Source: an uncultured Lachnospiraceae bacterium
GTDB lineage: Bacteria; Bacillota; Clostridia; Lachnospirales; Lachnospiraceae
Assembly (NCBI GenBank): GCA_910589385.1
Contig: CAJUTU010000048.1
Span: 1-25,623, forward strand
DNA: 25,623 bases
Reading direction: 5' to 3'
Shown here: in pieces, positions 14,727 through 22,029 of the stretch
Layout: every line of letters starts with the position of its first letter
Numbering within the stretch: the stretch's first letter is position 1
Notes under the pieces: generated by a model
Database searches by the model: none
What the model was told of the DNA's origin: nothing
What the model saw: the letters and a program-made list of their open reading frames with translations, nothing else
Position numbers and translations under genes: made by a program

Positions 14727-15488
14727 CTACCACCTGAGCCTGGAAAGCCACTGGCTTACATCTCTTTCCCGCTGCTTTTCTTCCATCTCGTTATAAGGCT
14801 TCAAAGCCAGTTCATCGCAGACCTTTCCATCCTCCAGATAAAGAATCCGGTTCCCTCTGGCTGCTGCCTGCAGGTCATGGGTCACCATCAGGATGCTCTG
14901 CCCTTTTCGGTTTAAATCCGTTAAAAGTCCCAGAACTTCACGGGTATTTGCCTGGTTTAATGCGCCTGTAGGCTCATCGGCAAACAAAAGTCCCGGCTTT
15001 CCAATCATGGCTCTGGCAATGGCCGCCCTTTGCGCCTCACCACCGGATACCTGGGAGGACAGTCTGTCCTTCGCCTCTTCCACATCCATCTGCCGCAGGA
15101 GATTTGCCGCCCTTTCCTTTACCTTTTCGGCACTGTCCTTTTTGCTCACATATCCCGCCACCAGCACATTCTCCAAAAGCGTCAGGTTACTGACCAGATG
15201 GGTCTGCTGGAATACAAATCCAAATTCCTCCGCCCGAAGCCTGGCCATCCGGTTTTCTGAAAGACTGCTGATCTCCTGATCCCGGTAGAGCACGCGGCCT
15301 CCGCTTATCTGATCCATGCCGCTTAAACTATATAAAAGCGTAGATTTCCCGGCTCCTGACGGCCCCATGATAACGGTAAAATCTTTTTCAAATATTTTGA
15401 TGTCAATTCCATCAAGGACTTTTGTTTCCGCCTTTCCCTGCTGAAAAACTCTGGTGATCTTTTCTCCCTGTAATATCGTATCTGCCAT
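14727..15488 (-). CDS. ABC transporter ATPase (LolD/MacB type)
   Basis: 253 residues with all ABC motifs: Walker A GPSGAGKST (42-50), Q-loop around Q94-95, signature VSGGE (147-151), Walker B LLFADEP (167-173) and H-loop His204. The spacing and short length are those of LolD/MacB/BceA ATPases that pair with FtsX-type permeases. The ATG at 15488 uses an AAAGGTGG site inside the 3' end of the PaaK-like gene, whose stop is only three bases away, so translation is coupled. It powers the permease encoded next. Confidence 0.93.
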   Translation of the reverse strand: MADTILQGEKITRVFQQGKAETKVLDGIDIKIFEKDFTVIMGPSGAGKSTLLYSLSGMDQISGGRVLYRDQEISSLSENRMARLRAEEFGFVFQQTHLVSNLTLLENVLVAGYVSKKDSAEKVKERAANLLRQMDVEEAKDRLSSQVSGGEAQRAAIARAMIGKPGLLFADEPTGALNQANTREVLGLLTDLNRKGQSILMVTHDLQAAARGNRILYLEDGKVCDELALKPYNEMEEKQRERDVSQWLSRLRW

Positions 15489-15491
15489 TTG

Positions 15492-16844
15492 TTACGCCAC
15501 CTTTCCCTTTAAGATCAAAGGTTTTTTTCCTGTTCGGATGTCTGGTAGAATTTCATTTACAAAATTTACATAGAACTGCACAAAATCCAGTTTTTTCTCT
15601 GACAGGATTTCCCTCATCTGTTGCAGCATCTCCTGTCTAATTCTTTCTTTTGATGCTCCATGCTCTGTTTCTGCAAACATCTCAAAAGTGTCTTTTGTAG
15701 TCTGCCGGAACTGGTAATCTTTCAGCCCCTCGATGCAGAACCCTTCAATCGCCAGCGGATGGAGAAATTCCCTGTTTCCCCTTCCGTCCTCAAACCAAAG
15801 GACATCCTCGTTCCGTCCCAGAAGCCCCACTGCTCTGGTGAATGGAAGCTCCCCTCCCTCTGGCGCTTTCAGCGTCAGCCGGTCAGAAAGGCGATACCGG
15901 ATCAGCGGCTGCGCATAATTATAAAGGCAGGTAAGGTACATCACTCCGTTTTCCACCTCAATGACATTCATATCGTCAAACAGAAGCATCCCGTCCTTTG
16001 GGTTGGTTTCCACTCCAAGAGCCAGAGACTCACTGGAACCATAGAAATTGACCACCTGTGTCCGGAATATCTTTTCCAGATAGGTGCGTAAGCTTGTTCC
16101 CAACGGTTCTCCACAGGAGATTACCCTTTCCGCATCCAGACTGACTTCCCCATTCTCCATCAGCTGTGCCAGAATTTTGATAGCAGACGGATAGCCTATA
16201 ACGATATTGGGCTTAAACGCTTTCAGCTGGCTGATCCATTCTGTGACCGGCGTTTTGATGTCCAGATAGAGCTGGCTGGCGCCGACTCCATCAATCCCGT
16301 CTCCCACCGCCATAGCACCTCCATATCTCCCGTCTGTGGCCGCTATATAGACAATTCTGGGACGTTTCATCAGGAGTCTCAAAATCTGCGGCATGGACAT
16401 TCCCCAAAGAGCCGCCCGGATGATACCCAGAAGCATCTGGCTCCATGCATCCCCATCATATACAAAGTATCCGGGTTTCCCGGTGCTACCGGAGGAATGG
16501 ACCACATGGTACTTTCCCTGATAAGGTTTCCTGTCTGCCGCTTCCCCCGCATCAAATTCCCGCAGGTTTTCCTGTTTTAAATCCGGCACTGTGACCAGTT
16601 CATCAAAATGCTCCAGGAGTGCCTGTTTGTCAATGGTGGGGAAGCAGGAAAGGGGCAGCGTATCCAACTGTTCTTCTGTAATTCCCGCACATTCAAAAGC
16701 CGTCCGGTAATAAGCGGAATGATTCCATGCGTATCTGAGAAGTTTCCGCAGTTTTCTATCCTGCAGGGAACGCATCTTATCAGCGCTTAATTTCACATTC
16801 TTTTTCAGTCTGTATAAATCTGTTAAAGTCTTTAAGTAGTTCAT
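15492..16844 (-). CDS. PaaK/CapK-like adenylate-forming enzyme
   Basis: 450 residues from the ATG at 16844 with GGAGG upstream; the in-frame extension to 16970 is a stem-loop region. It has the AMP-binding superfamily phosphate loop SSGSTGKPG (117-125), the aryl/acyl-adenylate motif YGSSES (268-273) and a C-terminal subdomain with PDIRTGKKPLILKGK. Closest are phenylacetate-CoA ligase/CapK-type proteins, often found in surface-polymer and unusual-ligase clusters rather than in phenylacetate breakdown. It would activate a carboxylate as acyl-AMP for transfer to CoA, an amine or a carrier. Between an Ntn amidase gene and an exporter ATPase, a role in making or recycling an acylated compound is inference. 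It is coupled to the ATPase gene. Confidence 0.85.
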   Translation of the reverse strand: MNYLKTLTDLYRLKKNVKLSADKMRSLQDRKLRKLLRYAWNHSAYYRTAFECAGITEEQLDTLPLSCFPTIDKQALLEHFDELVTVPDLKQENLREFDAGEAADRKPYQGKYHVVHSSGSTGKPGYFVYDGDAWSQMLLGIIRAALWGMSMPQILRLLMKRPRIVYIAATDGRYGGAMAVGDGIDGVGASQLYLDIKTPVTEWISQLKAFKPNIVIGYPSAIKILAQLMENGEVSLDAERVISCGEPLGTSLRTYLEKIFRTQVVNFYGSSESLALGVETNPKDGMLLFDDMNVIEVENGVMYLTCLYNYAQPLIRYRLSDRLTLKAPEGGELPFTRAVGLLGRNEDVLWFEDGRGNREFLHPLAIEGFCIEGLKDYQFRQTTKDTFEMFAETEHGASKERIRQEMLQQMREILSEKKLDFVQFYVNFVNEILPDIRTGKKPLILKGKVA

Positions 16845-16893
16845 TTTCTTCCTCCATTCAAAATCGCTGCGCGATGGCACTATAATCCATTCG

Positions 16894-16956
16894 GCGCACA
16901 CCTTATGAGAAGAACCTTCATTCGAGAGAGCACTCATGAAAGTTCTTCTCGTGCGC
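16894..16956. repeat. Large imperfect stem-loop between the amidase and PaaK-like genes
   Basis: GAGAAGAAC (16907-16915) plus TTCAT pairs with ATGAA plus GTTCTTCTC (16942-16950) with one mismatch and a 14-base loop. An outer GCGCAC/GTGCGC pair (16894-16899, 16951-16956) extends it past a seven-base bulge. There is no U-tract, so it is not a standard terminator. It may set the ratio of the two products by mRNA processing, or be a copy of a dispersed palindromic repeat. Confidence 0.55.
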
Positions 16957-16970
16957 TTTCGCAACTTCAC

Positions 16971-18113
16971 CTATTCAACCGAAATGACATATGCCGTTTT
17001 ATAATCTTCCCTATGGTAATAAATCAGTTCCTTTGTCTCCTGATTCATCACAATGCTCCACTCGGTTGATTCAAACTCGCCAAAATTGTCCTTGCTCACG
17101 CTGTCCAACACATCCCGCACTTCTGTTTCTGTCATCGCCCCTCGTTCTTCCAGTGTCTGGGTAAGGATTTCATACCGGGTATGAGACTGGGCGGTTCCGA
17201 TTCCCTGCTTCTCTCCATCCGCTAGGTAAAAATTGGTAACAACCGATGTTTCGGTAACAATCATGTCATTATCTACATATTCCACGGCCACGCTCCTTCC
17301 GTCCGCGTCCGCCAGGACCAGATGCACCATCATTCCCATGGAGCTGTGAAAGTCGTATTGCTGCAGGAGCTCCAGTGCTTCTTCCACATCTGCCGCCTTG
17401 TCAAGCAGTAACCGGACTGCCGTAGTCGTTGTGAGGTCCGGTTTGGCTGTATCCTGATGGATACTTACAGAGTCCTGAATCATATTCACGGAAACCGCCA
17501 GCCCTTTTTCATTCATTCCGTCCAGTGGCGCATATAAGGAAACAAAAGCCTGCATGTAATCCGGTAATTGTGAAATGTCAAGCCCGCCGGCACGAATAAA
17601 GTCCATATTGACGGTTGAAACGGAAAAGTAGCCTTTTTCCGGTCTGGCGCTGACAATCAATCCATTACAGGCATTCCAGTCAAAATTTCTTCCGAACAGG
17701 TATCCTCCATCCTGATTTTCCACTGACAGAGTACTGCATCCGAAAGGAGCTCCTTCCATTTGAATTTCCTGTGCCAGCAGTGAAGTGATATAAGCCGCAA
17801 CATCCGCGTCAGAGGCGGCTCCTCCCTGCTCTAAGAATGTGTCAAAGCCATACTCCCCTTCATACCGGACCATTGACAATCCTGTTTCCAGTTCCGCGAT
17901 TTCAGAAGTTGGAGTAATCCAGACTGCATTCTCATCTCTGCTCCCTTTTTCATTTTCTTCTTCCATTGCTGTTTCTTCCGCTGTCCTGCTTTTCGGACCC
18001 TCTTCGCTGCGGCTGTTTCCCTCCGTTTGATCCCTGGAATCTCTTCCGCATCCTGACAGCAAGCCCAATATCCCTAAAGCTAAAAGCAGACCTATATTAA
18101 ATCTTTTTTTCAC
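16971..18113 (-). CDS. Surface lipoprotein Ntn hydrolase (choloylglycine-hydrolase/linear-amidase type)
   Basis: 380 residues from a GTG at 18113. Signal peptide with lipobox LLSGC (Cys22), a charged linker (about 23-70), then the hydrolase domain. GAPFGCSTLS contains the nucleophile candidate Cys126, and GRNFDW supplies Arg142 and Asp145, spaced +16 and +19 from the Cys, as in bile salt hydrolase and penicillin V acylase (Cys2, Arg18, Asp21). A conserved DGMNEKGL segment follows. Family enzymes cleave linear amides such as N-acyl amino acids, bile salts or acyl-homoserine lactones. Here the Cys is internal and the protein is exported, so a propeptide cleavage before Cys126 would be needed. 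First gene of the PaaK/ABC operon; close paralogue of 20160-21218. Confidence 0.87.
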   Translation of the reverse strand: MKKRFNIGLLLALGILGLLSGCGRDSRDQTEGNSRSEEGPKSRTAEETAMEEENEKGSRDENAVWITPTSEIAELETGLSMVRYEGEYGFDTFLEQGGAASDADVAAYITSLLAQEIQMEGAPFGCSTLSVENQDGGYLFGRNFDWNACNGLIVSARPEKGYFSVSTVNMDFIRAGGLDISQLPDYMQAFVSLYAPLDGMNEKGLAVSVNMIQDSVSIHQDTAKPDLTTTTAVRLLLDKAADVEEALELLQQYDFHSSMGMMVHLVLADADGRSVAVEYVDNDMIVTETSVVTNFYLADGEKQGIGTAQSHTRYEILTQTLEERGAMTETEVRDVLDSVSKDNFGEFESTEWSIVMNQETKELIYYHREDYKTAYVISVE

Positions 18114-18148
18114 TGTTTTTATCCCTTTCTCTCTGTGTCTGTGACTAT

Positions 18149-18204
18149 ACTATAGCCGCCCCAGATAACATCCAGCTAACAGAAAAATAAACAATTTCTA
18201 AATG
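18149..18204 (-). promoter_or_regulatory. Response-regulator-type promoter, site B (Ntn/PaaK/ABC operon)
   Basis: Minus-strand TTTA/GTTA cores end at 18199, 18188, 18177 and 18166 (11-base period), with -10 TATAGT at 18154-18149 at the same distance as in sites A and C. No -35 hexamer. The block is nearly identical to site A up to 18224. The GTG start of the amidase gene is 35 bases beyond the -10. Confidence 0.78.
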
Positions 18205-18250
18205 AATTCTTGCAGATTTCTCAATTACCTTTTTATCTGCTTTCATGGTT

Positions 18251-18287
18251 ATCTTATCAAGATGGCATACAAATAGCAAATACTTAT
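18251..18287 (-). promoter_or_regulatory. LysR-type promoter 2 without an obvious gene of its own
   Basis: Minus-strand -35 TTGCTA (18279-18274), 17-base spacer, -10 TAAGAT (18256-18251), with dyad ATAGCAAATACTTAT (18273-18287). Same arrangement as at 9667 and 25087. Its transcript would run straight into regulatory site B; only a 33-codon frame without a ribosome site (18246-18145) lies between it and the amidase gene. Confidence 0.65.
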
Positions 18288-18419
18288 ACTTTATCCGTTT
18301 GAATAGGTATTTTCTATGAATACAAATCCATAACTCAACTAAGATTTCTCTTGCCGAATCATTGGTATTCCATCCGATTTATGTCATTTATTATCCATCA
18401 CATCAAATTTTGCCTTTGT

Positions 18420-18484
18420 AAAAAAATACCGGTTTTACACTACCAACAGATTTTTATCTGTCATTCATGCAAAACCGGTATTTT
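18420..18484 (-). terminator. Long-loop terminator with an inner hairpin
   Basis: TACCGGTTTT (18427-18436) is the exact complement of AAAACCGGTA (18471-18480). Inside, CAGAT-TTTT-ATCTG (18447-18460) forms a second hairpin. A seven-base T-tract follows on the minus strand and a T-run on the plus strand. It closes the HK/RR/amidase/hydrolase/lipoprotein unit. The nested cruciform shape is unusual for a simple terminator. The rest of 18114-18529 holds the two promoters above and no gene. Confidence 0.65.
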
Positions 18485-18529
18485 ACGAAAAATCTGAATT
18501 ACAATTTTGATTCCCAGTATCATAAATGC

Positions 18530-19096
18530 TTATTTTTCCACAAATTGCTGTATATCCAATGTTCCAGTCAATTCGGAAATCCACTCACTGCCGGATACAG
18601 CATTTCCCAGGTGATAAAGGCCATGATACGGGCCATAGTCGCTGTAGTACATCACCACGTTTCCCCATGGTGAAAAATATGCCAGGCTGCCTGCCGGTCC
18701 CTCTCCCTCCACGGCGTTGTCGGTATCCAACGATTCCGGCGGATAAAAAATTTTCTCATTAGTACTGTAATCCTGAACCTCAACCGTCAGAGGAAGCTGA
18801 TCATACAAAGACCGGGCAGCCGGACTGTCATTCAGTTCAAAAATAATCGTATGATTGTTGTCCTTTACCTGAATCTGTAAAACCGTATCATTTTTTTCTT
18901 CATATTCTGAAACCTGAGACACCTCTTCCTGCGATATACTCGTATTTATCTCTTCTGTCTGTGAATTACTTTCCTGCTTTTCAAGCGATACATCCATATC
19001 AGAACCGGCTGCAGACTCCTGACGGTTTCCGCTGATTCCGCAGGCCGAGAGCAAAACAAAAAGCAAGGTGCAGACTGATATTTTCAAACCTTTCAT
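18530..19096 (-). CDS. Cyclophilin-like-fold lipoprotein (copy 3)
   Basis: 188 residues with AGGAGG before the ATG. Signal peptide with lipobox LLSAC (Cys19), Ser/Glu/Gln-rich linker (about 20-70), then a cyclophilin-like domain: TVLQIQVKDNNHTIIFELND, RSLYDQLPLTVEVQDYSTNEK, SLAYFSPWGNVVMYYSDYG and YHLGNAVSGSEWI. This is the layout of a known group of small secreted cyclophilin-like proteins. It is the last gene before the terminator and lies 43 bases after the alpha/beta hydrolase. It is one of three such lipoproteins here, each near the end of a unit with a response-regulator-type promoter. Confidence 0.8.
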   Translation of the reverse strand: MKGLKISVCTLLFVLLSACGISGNRQESAAGSDMDVSLEKQESNSQTEEINTSISQEEVSQVSEYEEKNDTVLQIQVKDNNHTIIFELNDSPAARSLYDQLPLTVEVQDYSTNEKIFYPPESLDTDNAVEGEGPAGSLAYFSPWGNVVMYYSDYGPYHGLYHLGNAVSGSEWISELTGTLDIQQFVEK

Positions 19097-19139
19097 CTTA
19101 ATTTGTCCTCCTGATAAATCCCTGTCCGCCTGTTTTTTA

Positions 19140-20078
19140 CTACATATTTACTGTAAAGAATTCCGCCAGTCTGTCAAAGGGAATACGGTCTCTCCGATCA
19201 TACAGATCAATATGCTCCGCATCCTCCACAACCAGCATTTCCTTCGGTTCTAAGGCCGCTTCATAAGCTGCGTCACTGAAAAACCGGGAGTGTGCCCTGT
19301 CTCCAACGACAAACAGGATCGGGCGGGGAGAAATCTCGTCAATGAAATCCAACGGCCGGAAATTCATAATCGCCAACTCACTGGTCGTAGTAAACCCGCC
19401 TCTGGCACTCGGATGATGCCCCCTCTTCAATGCATAAAAGCGGAACCACTCTGCCCCCGGCTCCGGTATATCCTCCGGCACCTTGTCGATTGGCTGCTCC
19501 GGGAATCCCGGCAGGTACTCCGGATATCCGTTTTCCGCATCAATCCACCGCTGATTTGAAAGGCGCTCCTTTACGTTCTGCAGTTCTTCTCTGTCCATAT
19601 TTCCTCTGACTGCCACATTCATGTCATACATGCTCATAACAGCAACTGCACGGATTCTGGTATCGCACTGGGCCGCCGAAAGAGCAAAACCTCCGGAACC
19701 ACAGATACCGATCACGCCGATTTTTTCCCTGTCTACAAACTTTTGCAATCCCAGAAAATCCACTGCCGCACTGAAATTTTCCACAAAGATGTCCGGTGAT
19801 GATACATTTCTTGGAAAGCCCCCGGATTCCCCCATAAAGGACTGGTCAAAGGTCAGCACAACAAATCCTTTCTGTGCCAGCTCATTGCCGTACACACAGG
19901 GGCCCTGTTCCTTCACCCCTCCATACGGCGCACCGATAATCAGCGCTGGATGCTTCTGATCCAAAGAAATTCCCTTTTCAAAGTAAAGTTCTCCTGTAAT
20001 ATCCAGTCCATATCGGTTCCTGTAAACTACTTTTTTCCTCTCCACATTCTGTGATAATTCTAAAATATGTCCGCTCAT
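19140..20078 (-). CDS. Alpha/beta hydrolase (dienelactone/acyl-hydrolase type)
   Basis: 312 residues from the ATG at 20078 (AAGGAGG upstream). Central nucleophile elbow GICGSGG gives Ser128; the likely acid is Asp260 in LFVVGDRAHS and the base His289 in VEDAEHIDLYD, completing a normal triad. An oxyanion-type segment GAPYGGVKEQGP lies at 49-60. No signal peptide, so cytosolic. Members cleave esters or amides of small acyl compounds; specificity cannot be told. It follows the membrane-anchored Ntn amidase by 81 bases in the two-component operon, which could allow stepwise breakdown of an acylated compound (inference). Confidence 0.85.
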   Translation of the reverse strand: MSGHILELSQNVERKKVVYRNRYGLDITGELYFEKGISLDQKHPALIIGAPYGGVKEQGPCVYGNELAQKGFVVLTFDQSFMGESGGFPRNVSSPDIFVENFSAAVDFLGLQKFVDREKIGVIGICGSGGFALSAAQCDTRIRAVAVMSMYDMNVAVRGNMDREELQNVKERLSNQRWIDAENGYPEYLPGFPEQPIDKVPEDIPEPGAEWFRFYALKRGHHPSARGGFTTTSELAIMNFRPLDFIDEISPRPILFVVGDRAHSRFFSDAAYEAALEPKEMLVVEDAEHIDLYDRRDRIPFDRLAEFFTVNM

Positions 20079-20159
20079 GTTCCATTCCTCCTTCAATATT
20101 TTCATTTCCTTTTGCGGATAATTTTTTGTTTATTTCTTCTCTTTATGGTTCCGGCTTTC

Positions 20160-21218
20160 TCATGGACTACCTACCATAAAGGAATAATATTTCTCATAGT
20201 TTTCTCTGTGGTAATAGTGCGCCTCCCCAGTATTTTGATTATAGACAATGCTCCATTCCGTAGACGCAAACTCAGAATCAAAATTGTGCTTGCTCACGCT
20301 GTTGAGAGCATCCCTTATCCCATCCATACTAAATGTGGAACCGCTCTGCAGCATATCATCCAGCATGGCATACCGGATTTTGGATTCTTCTGTTCCGATG
20401 CCGTACTTTTCACCGGGAGACAAATAATAGTTTGTGACAACCGGAGTTTCTGTTACCACCATTTCATTGCCAATATACTCTACTACCACAGAATGCCCGG
20501 CTGCATCAGCAAGAGCAAAATGCACCATCATTCCCGCCGATGCATGCATGTCATACTGGGAAAGCAGCGCCACCGCTTCCTCCACATCAGCCGCCTTATC
20601 AAGCAGCAAGCGCACCGCCGTTGTCGTGGTCAGATCCGGTTTCCCTGTTTCCTGCCGGAATCCCGGACTGTCCTGGATCATCAGAACCGCCACGCATAAC
20701 CCCTTTTCATTCATCCCGTCCATAGGCGCAAAAGGCGCTGCCACCGCCAAAAGGCGCATCTGTGTTTCTTCCGGCATATGAAGTCCCAAGTTTAGGAAAT
20801 CCATGTTTACGGTGGAAACAGAATCGTACCCTTTCGCCGGATTGGTCTGCACGATCAGCGCCGTACAGGTTCCCCAGTCAAAATTCCTTCCAAACAAAGC
20901 ATCGCCATCCGGTGTCCTGGCAGAGATGGTGCTGCACCCAAAAGAACCGCCCCTCAAATCTATGGGAAGCAGGCCATGGAACACATCCTGTATCACAAAT
21001 TCCGCCACCGCCAAATCATCGGATGCGCCGCCCTGCTCCTGAAAGCCGTCCAGATTATAATCGCCTTTATATTCCATGGAATACAGACCATCCTCCAGTT
21101 TCCTGACACTTGCGGCTGTCCGAATATTCCTTTGGAAAAGCAGTATAAAAGTAATAAGTACCACTACCAGCAAAACGAAAAAGGTATAAACGATATATTT
21201 CAACTTTATTCTTTTCAT
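20160..21218 (-). CDS. Membrane-anchored Ntn hydrolase (choloylglycine-hydrolase/linear-amidase type)
   Basis: 352 residues with AGGAG seven bases before the ATG. An uncleaved-looking N-terminal TM helix (about 8-28) puts the domain outside the cell. GGSFGCSTIS carries the nucleophile candidate Cys95; GRNFDW gives Arg111 and Asp114, again at +16 and +19 as in bile salt hydrolases. It shares long stretches with the lipoprotein paralogue at 16971-18113, for example SVSTVNMDF, PMDGMNEKGL, KPDLTTTTAVRLLLDKAADV and STEWSIV. Activity should need proteolysis or autocleavage before Cys95 to expose an N-terminal Cys. Third gene of the kinase/regulator operon, 36 bases after the response regulator. Confidence 0.87.
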   Translation of the reverse strand: MKRIKLKYIVYTFFVLLVVVLITFILLFQRNIRTAASVRKLEDGLYSMEYKGDYNLDGFQEQGGASDDLAVAEFVIQDVFHGLLPIDLRGGSFGCSTISARTPDGDALFGRNFDWGTCTALIVQTNPAKGYDSVSTVNMDFLNLGLHMPEETQMRLLAVAAPFAPMDGMNEKGLCVAVLMIQDSPGFRQETGKPDLTTTTAVRLLLDKAADVEEAVALLSQYDMHASAGMMVHFALADAAGHSVVVEYIGNEMVVTETPVVTNYYLSPGEKYGIGTEESKIRYAMLDDMLQSGSTFSMDGIRDALNSVSKHNFDSEFASTEWSIVYNQNTGEAHYYHRENYEKYYSFMVGSP

Positions 21219-21254
21219 ATCATGCTCCTGATTGCCTCTTTTCCCTCCAGCTTT

Positions 21255-21956
21255 TTAATCAATCCGGAACCGGTATCCCGCTCCCCACACTGTTTCAATA
21301 AACTGGTTCTCTGCATCAATTTTCCCCAGCTTATCCCGCAGACGGTTGATATGGACCGTCACGGTCGCCGCATCCCCCAGAGAATCCATCCCCCATACCC
21401 GGTCAAACAGGGTATCCTTTGAAAACACCAAATTGGGGTTTTCTGCCAAAAACAATAAAAGTTCAAATTCTTTATTGACCAGTATGACTTCCTTTTTATC
21501 CAGATAAACCCTCCTGGACTTCGGCAGGATTGTCAGATTCCGATAGGTGATCTCTGTTTCCTGCTGTTCATCCTCTTTTTCCGCAGAAGAAAGCAGGTTA
21601 TGGATATAGATGTGGGATTTTACCCTTGCCACCAACTCCGTAGGACTGAAAGGTTTTATCAGGTAATCATCTGCCCCCAATCCCAGTCCACGAATCTTGT
21701 CAATATCCTCTTTTTTAGCTGTCACCATGATGATTGGCAGCCGCAGGTTCCTGCGCAGTTCCCGGCATACATCAAATCCTGTCTTGCCGGGGAGCATCAC
21801 ATCCAGCAGAATAGCATCATATTTTTCGGTTTTCGCCTTCTTCTCTCCGGTGATGCCGTCAAAAGCCAGATCGGTTTCGTATCCGTTCGCCTCCAGATAG
21901 TCACGTTCCAATTCTGCAATTAACTCATCATCTTCTATAATCAGTACCCTTTCCAT
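21255..21956 (-). CDS. OmpR-family response regulator
   Basis: 233 residues. Receiver domain with acidic pair IIEDDE (6-11), phosphoacceptor Asp52 in LLDVMLPG, Thr79 in VTAKKE and Lys101 in LIKPFSP, all intact. Winged-helix domain about 135-233 (VNKEFELLLFLAENPNLVFS, VTVHINRLRDKLGK, GAGYRFRID). It follows the kinase gene by 73 bases, so the kinase is the presumed partner. OmpR-family proteins bind direct repeats at about 10-11 base spacing, which is exactly the form of sites A, B and C. These are therefore the predicted targets, including its own operon (inference). Confidence 0.93.
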   Translation of the reverse strand: MERVLIIEDDELIAELERDYLEANGYETDLAFDGITGEKKAKTEKYDAILLDVMLPGKTGFDVCRELRRNLRLPIIMVTAKKEDIDKIRGLGLGADDYLIKPFSPTELVARVKSHIYIHNLLSSAEKEDEQQETEITYRNLTILPKSRRVYLDKKEVILVNKEFELLLFLAENPNLVFSKDTLFDRVWGMDSLGDAATVTVHINRLRDKLGKIDAENQFIETVWGAGYRFRID

Positions 21957-21995
21957 TGCAGCTGATTCCTTTCCTTATCTTTGCCCGTATTTCAG

Positions 21996-22027
21996 GGCAT
22001 TATGGTACACCCTAGTGGTGTTTCCTC
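21996..22027. repeat. GGTACACCC repeat, copy 1 (kinase/regulator junction)
   Basis: About 25 bases starting GGTACACCC (22004-22012) and ending in TTTCCTC match 24774-24798 at 20 of 25 positions by eye. The core is a dyad, ACACC-N5-GGTGT (22007-22021). Dispersed repeat or operator cannot be distinguished. Confidence 0.45.
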
Positions 22028-22029
22028 CA

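Noticed and set aside
18145..18246. 33-codon frame across regulatory site B, with a similar frame across site A
   Set aside because: The frames differ between A and B by amino-acid-changing bases while DNA identity is otherwise near complete, there is no ribosome site, and the 11-base repeats explain the conservation better as DNA-level signal.
16971..21218. Ordinary bile salt hydrolases
   Set aside because: The catalytic spacing fits the superfamily, but both proteins are exported and the Cys is not at position 2, so a direct bile-salt-hydrolase call is not justified.
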